Shown in pieces: positions 34,354 to 44,231 of a DNA stretch of 64,000 nt. The notes under the pieces were generated by a model. It saw only the letters and a program-made list of their open reading frames with translations. It was not told the origin of the DNA and made no database searches. The translations under genes were made by a program, and so were the position numbers. Every line of letters starts with the position of its first letter. Within the stretch, counting starts at the first letter, position 1. The DNA comes from Candidatus Dojkabacteria bacterium S2_J21 (GTDB lineage Bacteria > Patescibacteria > Dojkabacteria > SC72), in the NCBI GenBank assembly GCA_019248085.1, contig JAEHHF010000002.1:5041-69040 (forward strand). Reading direction: 5' to 3'.

Positions 34354-37300
34354 TAGACAAGGATTAAGTGATTTTGATGTCTTGAAATTAACATTGGCAT
34401 CCTCTGACCAGATATTAGATTGGTCATATGGTGAAGTTACAAAGGCAGAAACAATCAATTACAGAACTTTTAGAGCAGAACCAGACGGTCTTTTCTGTGA
34501 GAAGATTTTTGGTCCTACCAAAAACTATGAATGCTACTGTGGAAAATACAAGAAGATCAGGTATAAGGGAATCGTATGTGATAAGTGTGGAGTTGAAGTA
34601 ACAACATCTGATGTAAGAAGAGAGAGAATGGGTCATCTAGAATTGGCAGTACCTGTCGCACACGTATGGTTTGCATATGGTATTCCAAATAAGATGTCCA
34701 TTGTCTTAAACATCTCACATAAGAAACTTCTTTCCGTCATATACTACACTAGGTATATGGTAGTAGAGGTTGATAAGGAGAAGAAAGCTGGAATAGTAAC
34801 AAAGGCAGAAGACCTACAGAAACAGGAAATGGCTGCGTTGAATAGTGAATTGGAAGCAGAGTTGAAAGCAACAGAAGAGATGTTTACCGGGAATATCAAA
34901 GACACCAAAAAAGGAAAAGAGAAATCAAGCGAATTCAAAGTAAGTCAGTTAGAGCACAAGAGAAATCAGGCTCTAGCAAAGGTCAGAAAAGAATTTGCTG
35001 AAAAAGAAGAGCAATTAGATTCATTCTATGTAAAGATTTTCCAAACAATTGAGAAATTAAAAGTTGGAACAGTATTGAGTGAAGATGAATATATGAATCT
35101 CGAAGAGAGAGATCTTCTTTTCTTCGAAGCTATGATGGGTGCTGAAGGTATTAAGAAATTACTTCAGAACATGGATATCGAAAAAGAGATAAAGAAATTA
35201 AGATCTGCAGTTGAGAAAGAAAAGGGAGAGAAGAAAGCTGCAACAATTATTAGAATTCAGTATCTTGAGGGATTCAAAAAGAATACAATAGATCCAAGTT
35301 GGATGATAATTGATATTCTTCCTGTTCTTCCTCCAGAGCTCAGACCAATAATTCCTCTATCAGGTGGTAAATTTGCTACATCAGATTTAAATGATTTGTA
35401 CAGAAGAATCATCAACAGAAATAATAGATTAAGAAGATTGATCGAAATTGGTGCTCCTGACGTAATACTCAGAAATGAGAAGAGAATGTTACAGGAATCA
35501 GTAGATGCATTGATTGATAACTCACATAGACCTTCGAAGGCTATGATGAACAACAAACGGTTACCATATCAGTCATTGACGGATGATCTAAGAGGTAAAA
35601 AGGGATTGTTTAGAAAGAACTTGCTCGGAAAACGTGTTGACTACTCAGGTCGTGCAGTTATTGATGGAGATCCAAGTTTGAAATTTGACCAGTGTGGTTT
35701 GCCAAAATCTGTAGCATTGGAAATGTTCAAACCTTTTGTAATCCAGAAATTACTAGACAGAGAGATAGCGCCAAATATCAGAATTGCTAAAGAAATGATT
35801 GAAGAGCAAGAAGATATCATATGGGATCTCTTAGAGGAAGTTATTAAAAACAAACCAGTATTGTTAAATCGTGCTCCTACGTTACATAAATATAGTGTAC
35901 AGGCATTCTACCCTAAGTTGGTAGAAGGTGAAGCTATTAGAATTCACCCATTGGTATGTAAAGCATTCAATGCTGACTTCGATGGTGACCAGATGGCTGT
36001 ACATATTCTTTTGACAGAGGAAGCTCGAAAAGAAGCAGAGAGAGAAATGATGTCCTCAAAGAATATCATTAATATCTCCAATGGTCAGATCTTAGCAAGT
36101 CCTGCAAAAGATATGTTGTTAGGTTTCTACCTAATGACAGATTTGCATGAATCTAAGAAACCAAAGATTTTCGCTAATGCAGAGGATGCAATAAGGGCAT
36201 ATGAAAGAGAAGTTATAAATATTAACGAAGAAATACTTGTAAGAATAAAGGGTGAAGATGTCAAAACTTCCGTTGGAAGAGTAATCTTCAATACAATTCT
36301 TCCTGAGGACTATCCTTACGTTAATGATAGAGTAAACAACAAAACAGTAAATACAATCATTGACGATATCAAGAATACAAAACCAATGGAAATTGTTGTT
36401 GAACTTTTGGACAATATGAAATTGTTAGGATTCAAGTATGCAACAGATCTAGGATTCTCCTTCGCAATGGAAGATTGTAATCTTGATTTCAACCTTGAGA
36501 GTGCATTGAAGACAATGGAATCCAAGGATGAGCAGTTACAAGAGAACTACTTGCAGGGTTTGATGACTAAGAATGAGAAGATAAATATCTCTACAACAAT
36601 GTGGGATGATTTCGCAAATGAACTAGCAGATGAAGCATGGGGAAAGTTAGACAAACATAACTCTGTATACGAGATGGTAGAATCTGGTGCAAATGGTGGT
36701 AAGATCCAGGCAAGACAGGTTTTGACTATCAAGGGTGTTGTTAGAGACTCTAGAGGTAACTGGGTCCCAATGCCTATTAAGAGTAACTACCGAGACGGTC
36801 TTGGAGCATTCGAATATTTTGTAGCTGCAAATGGTGGTAGAAAAGGTATCGCAGACAGATCCCTCAAGACATCATCTTCTGGTTACTTAACTAGAAAATT
36901 GGTTGAGGTAGCTCATGATGTAATAATCAGGGTTGAAGATTGTGGATATGATGGAGAAGGAATGGTAATGAATAGGGCAGATGATAGAAGAATATCTTAC
37001 ACAGATAGACTCTTCGGAAGAACATTGGCTCAAGATGTAGAAATAGGTGGAAAAGTCATAGCAAAGAAAGACGAATCAATAACTAAAGCAATTGCCAAGT
37101 TAATAGATGAGTCTAAGTTAGAGGAAGTATTCGTACGATCTCCAATGCTTTGTGAGGCTCCATTGGGTCTTTGTAAGAAGTGCTATGGACTCAACCTTGA
37201 GAATGGTTTAGAAGTAGAAATGGGTAAAGCAGTCGGAGTAATAGCGGCACAATCCATTGGTGAACCAGGTACACAGATGACTATGCAGACATTCCATAAG

Positions 37301-38224
37301 GGTGGTGTTGCTAAGATCGATATCACACAAGGTCTTCCTAGAATTGAAGAATTGTTTGAAGCTAGAACACCAAAGGCTGAAGCTGAGATTTCTTCTTTAA
37401 CAGGAAAAGCAAGTGTTGATATTGCTGAAGATGAGTCTGCTACAATTACAATCGTTGGTGAAAAGAAATTACCAAGATACTACGTAATCTCTAAAGCCAA
37501 GAAATTGGTTGTTGAAGACGGAGCAGAAGTAAAAGCAGGCCAACTGATGTTCATAGATGCTGAAGAGGTTGAAAAACAAGCACCATTTGATGGGAAAGTT
37601 ACATTGGATAGTGGAATCTTAACACTTGAAGGAAGAGCAAAAGCAGAAGAAGTCGTAACAGTACTCCCAGGCGTCACAATCTTTGTTCAAGATGGAGATA
37701 AAGTGAAAGCAGGTCAGCAGTTAACTGAGGGCTCAATCGACCCTAAGAAATTAGCAGATACAGCTGATATATTAACCGCACAAAAGTATATCTTAGACGG
37801 AGTACAGAAGGTGTTCAATGAACAGGGTGTATCAATCGATGACTTACACATTGAGATAATCTTAAGACAGATGGCAAGACTTGGAAAAGTTTTGGACTCT
37901 GGAGATACAGATTACTTAGTAGGTTCATTGGTAAATAGGTTCCTAGCAGAAGCAAAGAATAGTTTAGTTTCTGAGCAAGGAAAGAATAAAGCTTTAGTAA
38001 TCCCAAGAATGTTAGGTATCAAAACCTCATCCTTAAATACCGAAAGTTTCTTGTCTGCAGTCTCCTTCCAGGAGCAAGTCAGAGTTTTGACAAGCAACGC
38101 AATCCTCGGTAAGACGGACTTCTTGAGAGGAATGAAAGAAAATGTCATCATCGGTAGATTAATACCTGCAGGAGATGAAGCAGCTGTTCCAGATATAAGA
38201 AACTTGGAAGAGCTTAATTTTTAG
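34337..38224 (+). CDS. rpoC: RNA polymerase beta' subunit
   Basis: RpoC carries the catalytic magnesium site, NADFDGDQ at residues 545-552. The N-terminal zinc site is YECYCGKYKKIRYKG then VCDKCGVEV, and the second zinc cluster is CEAPLGLCKKCYGLNL. The bridge/trigger region is seen in GEPGTQMTMQTFHKGG. A TTG at 34322 would extend the frame, but GAGGAGG at 34324-34330 ends 6 nt before the ATG at 34337, fixing the start (1295 residues). This is one of very few strong Shine-Dalgarno sites here. The C-terminal region is short and includes a barrel-sandwich insert near 1010-1110. Confidence 0.97.
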   Translation: MKKQNNRQGLSDFDVLKLTLASSDQILDWSYGEVTKAETINYRTFRAEPDGLFCEKIFGPTKNYECYCGKYKKIRYKGIVCDKCGVEVTTSDVRRERMGHLELAVPVAHVWFAYGIPNKMSIVLNISHKKLLSVIYYTRYMVVEVDKEKKAGIVTKAEDLQKQEMAALNSELEAELKATEEMFTGNIKDTKKGKEKSSEFKVSQLEHKRNQALAKVRKEFAEKEEQLDSFYVKIFQTIEKLKVGTVLSEDEYMNLEERDLLFFEAMMGAEGIKKLLQNMDIEKEIKKLRSAVEKEKGEKKAATIIRIQYLEGFKKNTIDPSWMIIDILPVLPPELRPIIPLSGGKFATSDLNDLYRRIINRNNRLRRLIEIGAPDVILRNEKRMLQESVDALIDNSHRPSKAMMNNKRLPYQSLTDDLRGKKGLFRKNLLGKRVDYSGRAVIDGDPSLKFDQCGLPKSVALEMFKPFVIQKLLDREIAPNIRIAKEMIEEQEDIIWDLLEEVIKNKPVLLNRAPTLHKYSVQAFYPKLVEGEAIRIHPLVCKAFNADFDGDQMAVHILLTEEARKEAEREMMSSKNIINISNGQILASPAKDMLLGFYLMTDLHESKKPKIFANAEDAIRAYEREVININEEILVRIKGEDVKTSVGRVIFNTILPEDYPYVNDRVNNKTVNTIIDDIKNTKPMEIVVELLDNMKLLGFKYATDLGFSFAMEDCNLDFNLESALKTMESKDEQLQENYLQGLMTKNEKINISTTMWDDFANELADEAWGKLDKHNSVYEMVESGANGGKIQARQVLTIKGVVRDSRGNWVPMPIKSNYRDGLGAFEYFVAANGGRKGIADRSLKTSSSGYLTRKLVEVAHDVIIRVEDCGYDGEGMVMNRADDRRISYTDRLFGRTLAQDVEIGGKVIAKKDESITKAIAKLIDESKLEEVFVRSPMLCEAPLGLCKKCYGLNLENGLEVEMGKAVGVIAAQSIGEPGTQMTMQTFHKGGVAKIDITQGLPRIEELFEARTPKAEAEISSLTGKASVDIAEDESATITIVGEKKLPRYYVISKAKKLVVEDGAEVKAGQLMFIDAEEVEKQAPFDGKVTLDSGILTLEGRAKAEEVVTVLPGVTIFVQDGDKVKAGQQLTEGSIDPKKLADTADILTAQKYILDGVQKVFNEQGVSIDDLHIEIILRQMARLGKVLDSGDTDYLVGSLVNRFLAEAKNSLVSEQGKNKALVIPRMLGIKTSSLNTESFLSAVSFQEQVRVLTSNAILGKTDFLRGMKENVIIGRLIPAGDEAAVPDIRNLEELNF

Positions 38225-38236
38225 TTGAATTTGTTA

Positions 38237-38242
38237 TATAAT
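38237..38242 (+). promoter_or_regulatory. -10 box of rpsL-rpsG (leaderless)
   Basis: TATAAT lies 12 nt past the rpoC stop and ends exactly 7 nt before the rpsL ATG. A weak TTAATT is 17 bp upstream (38214-38219). This predicts a separate leaderless rpsL-rpsG transcript besides read-through from rpoBC. Confidence 0.55.
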
Positions 38243-38249
38243 ACCGACC

Positions 38250-38669
38250 ATGCCAACAATAAACCAATTAATAAGAAAACCTAGGAAATCTAAAAGTAAG
38301 AAGACAAAGTACATTGCATTAGCAACAAACTTCAATCCTCTTAAAAATAGATATGCAAGAGAAAAGAATCCTTTTAAACGAGGAGTCTGTTTACAGGTTA
38401 AAACGATGACACCTAAGAAACCAAACTCTGCGTTGAGAAAAGTAACTAGAGTTAGGCTTTCTAATGGAATGGAAGTAACAGCTTACATCCCAGGTGAAGG
38501 ACATAACTTACAAGAGCACTCAGTTGTCTTAGTCAAAGCTGGAAGAAAAAGGGACTTACCAGGTGTTAAATACATCGTAGTAAGAGGTAAGTATGATACA
38601 GCAGGTGTACAAGGCAGAAAGAAAGCTAGATCCAAGTACGGTGCTAAAGGAAGTAAAGGTTCCGAATAG
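38250..38669 (+). CDS. rpsL: 30S ribosomal protein S12
   Basis: S12 sits at the decoding centre. The 139-residue sequence begins [17 protein letters not shown] and carries [19 protein letters not shown] and [17 protein letters not shown], followed by [19 protein letters not shown]. These contain the lysines associated with streptomycin response in other bacteria (KKPNSA and the equivalent before DLPG, here GRKRDLPG). An N-terminal insertion of about 13 residues compared with E. coli ([15 protein letters not shown]) is visible. It is followed 22 bp later by rpsG; fusA and tuf do not follow. Confidence 0.97.
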   Translation: MPTINQLIRKPRKSKSKKTKYIALATNFNPLKNRYAREKNPFKRGVCLQVKTMTPKKPNSALRKVTRVRLSNGMEVTAYIPGEGHNLQEHSVVLVKAGRKRDLPGVKYIVVRGKYDTAGVQGRKKARSKYGAKGSKGSE

Positions 38670-38691
38670 ATTTAATTAATAGAAAGTAACT

Positions 38692-39162
38692 ATGAGAGGT
38701 AAAAGAGCAAAAAGAAAAATACAAATCGGAGACAAGAAATACGGTAACGTAGTAATCTCTAGATTGATAAACAAAGTAATGCAGGATGGTAAAAAATCTA
38801 CTGCAGAGGAATTAGTATACTCAGCTTTGGAGAATGGAGCTAAGAAAGTTAAAGAAGAGGATATAAATACATTCTTTAATAGATCCATAGATAATATTAG
38901 ACCAGCATTAGAGATCAAAGCTAGAAGAGTAGGTGGTGCTAACTATTCTGTCCCTATGCCAGTATCTCCTAAAAGACAGGAGACACTTGCAGTCAGGTGG
39001 ATTGTAGATAGTGCTAGAAAGAAATCGGGAAAGAATTTTGATACTATCCTTATGGATGAATTTGTAAGTGCGTTCGCTGGAGAAGGCGATGCAATCAAAA
39101 AGAAGATGGATACAGAGAGAATGGCAGAAGCTAATAAAGCATTTGCACATTTCAGATGGTAA
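38692..39162 (+). CDS. rpsG: 30S ribosomal protein S7
   Basis: S7 nucleates assembly of the 16S 3' domain and lines the E site. The 156-residue sequence shows NVVISRLINKVMQDGKKSTA, the IKARRVGGANYSVPMPVSPK block and RMAEANKAFAHFRW at the end, all family hallmarks. It closes the rpoB-rpoC-rpsL-rpsG run and is followed by a strong terminator, so the str operon is split in this genome. Confidence 0.97.
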   Translation: MRGKRAKRKIQIGDKKYGNVVISRLINKVMQDGKKSTAEELVYSALENGAKKVKEEDINTFFNRSIDNIRPALEIKARRVGGANYSVPMPVSPKRQETLAVRWIVDSARKKSGKNFDTILMDEFVSAFAGEGDAIKKKMDTERMAEANKAFAHFRW

Positions 39163-39190
39163 TCTAATTCATAACGATTTGAAATTGAAG

Positions 39191-39213
39191 GAGGGCGAAA
39201 GCCCTCTTTTATT
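39191..39213 (+). terminator. Terminator after rpsG
   Basis: GAGGGC (39191-39196), a GAAA tetraloop and GCCCTC (39201-39206) are followed by TTTTATTTA. The T tract overlaps the stop codon of the convergent glycosyltransferase gene. Confidence 0.85.
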
Positions 39214-40150
39214 TAGTGCTCTCTATCCTTTCCCAACCTTTTTCTCCCATATCTTTCCTCAATATTCCTCTCTCCCACAATATCTTTATCCAGGTCATCA
39301 ATCTAACGGGGAAGAGGCATAGGGACCATATAAATTGATTGAAGTTCTTTGCATACTTAAAGACGTAAAAAGCATACGGAAGTTCAATCAGGAAGCTTCT
39401 ACTTTGTTTATCCTTCTTGAATACGCCAAATTTCTCTAACTGTTTAAAACCACCTAACGATCTTACCTTCTGTTTGTAATAGTCTTTTAGATTCGTAGGA
39501 TATTTAACATAACATACTGCTTTAGGAGCATATGCAATATTCATATCCATATTTCTTAATGTATATGAAATATATGCATCATCGGAAAGGACATTTCGAG
39601 GAATATCAAATTTAAGGTTTCTAATAGCCATAATATAGCCACTCATAGGGAAAAAGCTCTCTTTGCTAACATAGTAGTCTTTCTCATTGATTTTAGCCAT
39701 TGTACGGCTTCTCCTGTGGTCTGCAGAATCTGAGAGAAGATGGCCCCAGTATCCGAAGGCATTATCCTTTTCATCTTGGGATTTGGGCCTACCGCTTACA
39801 CCTCCAACGGTCTCATTCTCGAATGGCTTTATTAATTCGGCTATAGCATTTCTTTCAAAGAAGGTATCACCATCAGTAAGCACAACTATCTCACCCTTCG
39901 CCTTGTCTAATGCCATTTTCAAGGCAAAAGGCTTACCCTTGTGAGGATCTATTAAGTGTCGATATTCATGTTTGGAGAGCTTGAGTTTGTTTGCCTCTTT
40001 CTTACCTGCTTTCAAAGTTAGTTCATCTGGAGATACCTGTATGATTTCAAATGGAGAAGTAATACCAGAATATTTTCTATCTGCGATGCATCTGATACAC
40101 CTACCAATGGTTTTAGGCTCTTTAAATGAGGTAATAATTACACTAATCAT
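39209..40150 (-). CDS. Family 2 glycosyltransferase
   Basis: The 313-residue protein is a GT-A fold enzyme that transfers a sugar from a nucleotide donor. It opens ISVIITSFKEPKTIGRCIR, has the metal-binding DGD at 93-95 (VLTDGDTFFE), the acceptor-site acidic pair SDDAY (D190-D191) and a QKVRSLGG segment akin to QxxRW. The C-terminal quarter is hydrophobic (FIWSLCLFPVRLMTWI), suggesting membrane contact. Target likely a cell-surface glycan; not determinable here. A TATATA box lies 7 nt before the ATG. Confidence 0.88.
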   Translation of the reverse strand: MISVIITSFKEPKTIGRCIRCIADRKYSGITSPFEIIQVSPDELTLKAGKKEANKLKLSKHEYRHLIDPHKGKPFALKMALDKAKGEIVVLTDGDTFFERNAIAELIKPFENETVGGVSGRPKSQDEKDNAFGYWGHLLSDSADHRRSRTMAKINEKDYYVSKESFFPMSGYIMAIRNLKFDIPRNVLSDDAYISYTLRNMDMNIAYAPKAVCYVKYPTNLKDYYKQKVRSLGGFKQLEKFGVFKKDKQSRSFLIELPYAFYVFKYAKNFNQFIWSLCLFPVRLMTWIKILWERGILRKDMGEKGWERIESTK

Positions 40151-40157
40151 AGGTAAT

Positions 40158-40163
40158 TATATA
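40158..40163 (-). promoter_or_regulatory. Candidate -10 box of the glycosyltransferase gene
   Basis: TATATA on the minus strand ends 7 nt before the ATG at 40150. This is the spacing seen at other leaderless genes here, but the hexamer is weak. Confidence 0.35.
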
Positions 40164-40189
40164 GGTTTCTAAGGTATAGGGAAAGACTA

Positions 40190-40849
40190 TTATGCTTTTA
40201 CTTCTTCAGCAGGAGCCTCCGTAGCAGTAGCACCTTCTGCAACTTCTCCCTCAACAGGAGCGCCTTCAACAGGTGCAACAACAACTTCCTCTTCCTTCTG
40301 AATTTCAGTAATAGTAACGATTGTAGCTTGCTCTAGATCCTTGTTAATCAATTCCATTCCTTCTGGAAGTTTAACATCGTGTACGCCAATGATTTGGCCT
40401 GGATGCTCTAAACCAGAGATATCGATAGCAATAGATGGTTTTAGATCGGCTAATTTACATCTAACATCAATATCTGCAAGAACTTTAACCAAGATACCGA
40501 GATTATTCTTAACAGCTGGGGAGACACCAATAATATCGAAAGGAATAGAGAAGACCATCTCTTTGGTCTCATCAATCTCGAAGAATGAAATATGTCGAAT
40601 TACTTCTGTAACAGGGTTAAAATCTACATCTTTAACTAATACTTTGATTGATTTCTCTCCCATCTTTGTTTCGAAGATTGTTGTGGAGGTAGCAACTCTG
40701 ATTAATTTCTTACCAGCAGAAGCATCAATCTGTACATTTGTGGAATCTCCCTTAGCATTGTATACAACAGCTGGGATAAATCCCTGTGCTAAAAGGTTCT
40801 GACTTTTCTTTCCTAAGAGTTCTCTTTTTTCTAATGTTATTGTTTCCAT
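40190..40849 (-). CDS. rplY: 50S ribosomal protein L25 (Ctc/TL5 form)
   Basis: L25 binds 5S rRNA. The long Ctc form seen here has the N-terminal L25 domain (TITLEKRELLGKKSQNLLAQ then GFIPAVVYNAKG), the C-terminal TL5 beta-domain (about 95-185, with HPGQIIGVHDVKLPEGMELI) and an Ala/Glu/Pro-rich tail. The frame can be extended to 40888, but the ATG at 40847-40849 starts the normal N-terminus and follows a good promoter. The length is 219 residues. Confidence 0.93.
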   Translation of the reverse strand: METITLEKRELLGKKSQNLLAQGFIPAVVYNAKGDSTNVQIDASAGKKLIRVATSTTIFETKMGEKSIKVLVKDVDFNPVTEVIRHISFFEIDETKEMVFSIPFDIIGVSPAVKNNLGILVKVLADIDVRCKLADLKPSIAIDISGLEHPGQIIGVHDVKLPEGMELINKDLEQATIVTITEIQKEEEVVVAPVEGAPVEGEVAEGATATEAPAEEVKA

Positions 40850-40859
40850 GATGAGTAGG

Positions 40860-40888
40860 AGTATATCAAAGAATGGGGGTTTTGACAA
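40860..40888 (-). promoter_or_regulatory. Promoter of rplY
   Basis: On the minus strand TTGTCA (40883-40888) and TATACT (40860-40865) are 17 bp apart, a good housekeeping promoter. The -10 ends 10 nt before the ATG, so the leader would be only about 3 nt. Confidence 0.7.
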
Positions 40889-40913
40889 TAATAATTTGAG
40901 ATATTCTTACCCC

Positions 40914-40942
40914 TTGACGTTATATATTTCTTACCATATACT
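40914..40942 (+). promoter_or_regulatory. Promoter of hrcA-grpE-dnaK
   Basis: TTGACG (40914-40919) and TATACT (40937-40942) are 17 bp apart. The -10 box overlaps the left arm of the HrcA-type operator, so repressor and polymerase would compete. Confidence 0.75.
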
Positions 40943-40971
40943 TTAGCACCTAACCTTAGTATCTGCTAAAG
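40941..40971 (+). promoter_or_regulatory. CIRCE-like HrcA operator at hrcA
   Basis: CTTTAGCA (40941-40948) and TGCTAAAG (40964-40971) are a perfect 8-bp inverted repeat with a 15-bp spacer. That is the arm spacing of CIRCE (TTAGCACTC-N9-GAGTGCTAA), whose inner CTC/GAG bases are not kept here. The right arm includes the first base of the GTG start. The same operator precedes groES. Confidence 0.8.
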
Positions 40972-41696
40972 TGGATATAACAGAAAGACAAAAAGCCATA
41001 CTCATGGCGATAATTAAAGAGTTCATGGGAGATGCCGAAGAGGTCGGATCTTTGTCATTGGTTGAAAAATATAATTTAGGTGTAAGCTCTGCAACAATTA
41101 GAAACGAAATGGTGAAATTGATGCATCTTGGACTACTAGAAAAAACACATTCTTCTTCAGGAAGATTACCAACAGATCAAGCTCTGAGATTCTATGTCAG
41201 CGATATGTTAGGAAGGAATGCGATTAATCCATTAATGAGTATTGAAATTAGACAAGGAATATTTAGAGATAGATTCTCAAAGGATATTGTAATCAAATCA
41301 ATTTTACATATTCTCTCTAAAGAAACAGAATCTGTGGTATTCCTCATTCTTGATGATGATATCCGCTACTATGGTTTGTCTACACTCTTGTCATTCGATG
41401 AATTCCAATCGATAAAAAAGATTCAAAGCATAGTAAGTATCTTGGAAGATGATGTGTTCTTGAAAAATATAACGGAGAAATATTCTGGATCGGGAGTCTC
41501 TCTCTTAATCGGTGGAGAATCTGGAGTAGGAACATTGCACGATTGTGCAATGGCCTTCACCAAGATTCCATTCTGGGGGAGAGAAGTTGGATATGTAGGA
41601 GTATTAGGTTCTAAAAGAATGGATTACTCCAAAGTCCTTCCAGCACTAAGAGAGGTAAAGACATCTCTCGAATCATCTATGTCTGGATGGAGATAA
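40971..41696 (+). CDS. hrcA: Heat-inducible transcription repressor HrcA
   Basis: HrcA represses chaperone operons by binding CIRCE. The 241-residue protein starts with GTG. It has an N-terminal winged helix (TERQKAILMAIIKEFM then GSLSLVEKYNLGVSSATIRN and LMHLGLLEKTHSSSGRLPT), which is a strong family signature. The C-terminal part ends FWGREVGYVGVLGSKRMDYS then VLPALREV, typical of HrcA. About 100 residues of the middle/effector domain are missing compared with Bacillus HrcA (about 340). It sits in the classic hrcA-grpE-dnaK order, 10 bp before grpE. Confidence 0.93.
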   Translation: MDITERQKAILMAIIKEFMGDAEEVGSLSLVEKYNLGVSSATIRNEMVKLMHLGLLEKTHSSSGRLPTDQALRFYVSDMLGRNAINPLMSIEIRQGIFRDRFSKDIVIKSILHILSKETESVVFLILDDDIRYYGLSTLLSFDEFQSIKKIQSIVSILEDDVFLKNITEKYSGSGVSLLIGGESGVGTLHDCAMAFTKIPFWGREVGYVGVLGSKRMDYSKVLPALREVKTSLESSMSGWR

Positions 41697-41706
41697 CATT
41701 ATCAAT

Positions 41707-42219
41707 ATGAATATGAAGAAAGAAGTAAAAAACAAAATTGAATGTAAAGAGTGCAAAGAATTAGAACTTAAAGTTGTAAAACTTGAGGATGAGAAATTGA
41801 TGTTGGAGAATCAATTGAAGAAAGCATTAGCCGATTACCACAACATGGCGAACAATTCAGAGAGAAGAAATGAAATGAGATTCTTTCAGACAAGAAAGAA
41901 TTTAGCAGAATCTGTAGTACCATCTCTAGACGCATTGAGTTTAGCAATTTCTTCTAGTAGAGAATTAACATTAGATGAGAATGGGAAGTCATGGCTATCT
42001 GGAATAACTGCAATATTCCAATCCTTAAATAGGTCATTTGAAGATTTTGGTTTAAAACAATATTTGCCAACAAAAGGTGAGAAATTTGATCCCAATATAC
42101 ACGAAGCAGTAGCAATGGTAGAAGAAGGAACTAGTGGTGAAATATATGACTTGGCTCAGCCAGGTTATATATTAGACAACACTGTGATTCGACCAGCTCG
42201 TGTTGTTGTCTCAAAATAG
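41707..42219 (+). CDS. grpE: GrpE nucleotide exchange factor
   Basis: GrpE speeds ADP release from DnaK. The 170-residue protein has an N-terminal long coiled coil (LELKVVKLEDEKLMLENQLK) and the family region ADYHNMANNSERRNEMRFFQ. The C-terminal beta-domain is GEKFDPNIHEAVAMVEE then YILDNTVIRPARVVVSK. A CKECKEL near residue 14 is unusual. It lies between hrcA and dnaK without its own promoter. Confidence 0.93.
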   Translation: MNMKKEVKNKIECKECKELELKVVKLEDEKLMLENQLKKALADYHNMANNSERRNEMRFFQTRKNLAESVVPSLDALSLAISSSRELTLDENGKSWLSGITAIFQSLNRSFEDFGLKQYLPTKGEKFDPNIHEAVAMVEEGTSGEIYDLAQPGYILDNTVIRPARVVVSK

Positions 42220-42243
42220 TAATTAAATTTTTATATTAATATT

Positions 42244-44139
42244 ATGTCAAAAATTATAGGTATAGATTTAGGAACAACAAATTCTGTTATGTCCCTAATG
42301 GAGGGTGGGAAACCCGTAGTTATCCCTAATGCACAAGGTGGAAGATTAACTCCATCTGTTGTAGCTGTGGATGACAAAGGCGAAACACTTGTTGGTGTTT
42401 TAGCAAAAAATCAATCCGTCACCAATCCTGAAGGAACCATTTACTCCGTAAAAAGATTAATTGGTAGATCTTGGGATGATCCAGAGGTACAGAGAGATAT
42501 CAAACTCTTACCATTCGAGATGAGAAAATCATCTAACGGTGGTGTTGAAGTTAAAATGAAAGACAAGTGGTATACACCACAGGAGATATCTGCAAAGATT
42601 CTTGGGAAAATGAAAAAGGATGCAGAAGATTTCTTAGGTGAACCAGTAACAGAAGCAGTAATTACGGTTCCGGCTTACTTTGATGACTCTCAAAGACAAG
42701 CTACAAAAGATGCAGGTAAAATTGCAGGTTTGGATGTTAAGAGAATTGTGAACGAACCAACTGCAGCTGCATTAGCATACGGAGTTGATAAAGGTAAGGA
42801 TGAAAAGATCGTAGTATTCGACCTTGGTGGTGGTACATTTGATGTATCAGTATTAGAAATTGGAGAAGGAGTATTTGAAGTACTCTCTACCAATGGTAAT
42901 ACTCACTTAGGTGGTGATGACTTCGATCAAAGAGTTATCGATTTCCTAGCTGATGAATTTAAGAAAAAAGAAGGAATAGATCTTAGAGAAGATCCAACTG
43001 CATTACAGAGATTGAGAGAATTCGCAGAGAAAGCAAAGGTTGAACTCTCAAGTTCTGAACAAACAGAAATCAACATTCCTTACATCACAGCAGGTGCAAG
43101 TGGGCCAAAGCATTTGAAAGAAACTTTAACTAGATCTCAATTAGAGAAATTAGTTGGAGATTTGATTGATTCTACAGAAGAACCATGTAAGAAGGCACTA
43201 AAAGATGCAGGTTTAAAGACTGAGGATGTTAACGAAGTCTTGTTGGTAGGTGGTATGACAAGAATGCCAGCAGTAATCAAGAAGGTAATATCTATATTCG
43301 GGAAAGAACCAAACAAGGGTGTAAATCCTGATGAGGTTGTAGGTGTAGGAGCTGCAATTCAAGGTGGTGTCTTAGGTGGTGATGTTAAAGACATTACACT
43401 CTTGGATGTAACACCATTGTCACTTGGTTTGGAAACTCTTGGCGGAGTTATGACCAAATTGATTGAAAGAAATACAACAATCCCTGTCGAAAAGAAACAG
43501 GTATTCTCAACTGCAGCAGATAGCCAACCAGCAGTAGAGATTCATATTCTTCAAGGAGAAAGAGAAATGGCTGCAGACAACAAAACATTAGGTACATTTG
43601 TACTTGATGGTATTCCAGCAGCACCAAGAGGTGTCCCTCAGATTGAGGTTTCATTCTCTATAGATGCAAATGGTATCTTGAATGTGAAAGCTGTAGACAA
43701 AGCTACTAAGAAAGAGCAAAAGATAACTATTACTGCAACCACAGGTCTTAAAGATGAAGAGATCGAAAAGATGGTGGAAGAAGCTGCAAAGCACGCTGAA
43801 GAGGACAAAAAGAAAAAGGAAAGAGCTGAGAAGAAGAATGAAGCGGATACGCTTTGCTTTAGTGTAGAGAAACTACTAAAAGAGAATGCAGACAAGGTTG
43901 AGGAATCTGACAAAAAGGAATTAACTGAAAAGTCAGATGAACTTAAAAAGCTCATTGAGAAGGAAGACTTCGATGAGAAAGAAGTCGAAAAGAAAACCGA
44001 AGAGCTTTCAACCAAGTTGCAAGAGATAGGGAAGAAGATGTATGAAAAAGCAGCAAAAGAAGCTCCTAAGGAAGAGTCAAAAGACGAATCTAAAAAGGAT
44101 GAGGAGAAAAAGGCTGAAGAAGGAGAAGTGGTAGAGTAA
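42244..44139 (+). CDS. dnaK: Chaperone DnaK (Hsp70)
   Basis: DnaK is the ATP-driven Hsp70 chaperone. The 631-residue protein begins [20 protein letters not shown]. Nucleotide-domain signatures include [15 protein letters not shown] and [13 protein letters not shown], and the linker/substrate domain has [17 protein letters not shown]. The C-terminal lid is Lys/Glu-rich and ends EEGEVVE. No dnaJ follows; a strong terminator closes the operon. Confidence 0.97.
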   Translation: MSKIIGIDLGTTNSVMSLMEGGKPVVIPNAQGGRLTPSVVAVDDKGETLVGVLAKNQSVTNPEGTIYSVKRLIGRSWDDPEVQRDIKLLPFEMRKSSNGGVEVKMKDKWYTPQEISAKILGKMKKDAEDFLGEPVTEAVITVPAYFDDSQRQATKDAGKIAGLDVKRIVNEPTAAALAYGVDKGKDEKIVVFDLGGGTFDVSVLEIGEGVFEVLSTNGNTHLGGDDFDQRVIDFLADEFKKKEGIDLREDPTALQRLREFAEKAKVELSSSEQTEINIPYITAGASGPKHLKETLTRSQLEKLVGDLIDSTEEPCKKALKDAGLKTEDVNEVLLVGGMTRMPAVIKKVISIFGKEPNKGVNPDEVVGVGAAIQGGVLGGDVKDITLLDVTPLSLGLETLGGVMTKLIERNTTIPVEKKQVFSTAADSQPAVEIHILQGEREMAADNKTLGTFVLDGIPAAPRGVPQIEVSFSIDANGILNVKAVDKATKKEQKITITATTGLKDEEIEKMVEEAAKHAEEDKKKKERAEKKNEADTLCFSVEKLLKENADKVEESDKKELTEKSDELKKLIEKEDFDEKEVEKKTEELSTKLQEIGKKMYEKAAKEAPKEESKDESKKDEEKKAEEGEVVE

Positions 44140-44160
44140 TATCTTAGCTTCACTATAAGA

Positions 44161-44190
44161 AGAGGAGACTGTTGGTCTCCTCTTTTTTTT
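44161..44190 (+). terminator. Terminator after dnaK
   Basis: AGAGGAGAC (44161-44169) pairs with GTCTCCTCT (44175-44183) across a 5-nt loop, followed by eight T. It is a strong intrinsic terminator. Confidence 0.92.
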
Positions 44191-44231
44191 ATGGTAGGAT
44201 TTATTTACTAAACTATCCAAACTGCCTTGAT

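Noticed and set aside
43638..44153. Leftward Ser/Phe-rich frame opposite the dnaK end
   Set aside because: Created by the Lys/Glu-rich codons of the dnaK tail read backwards.
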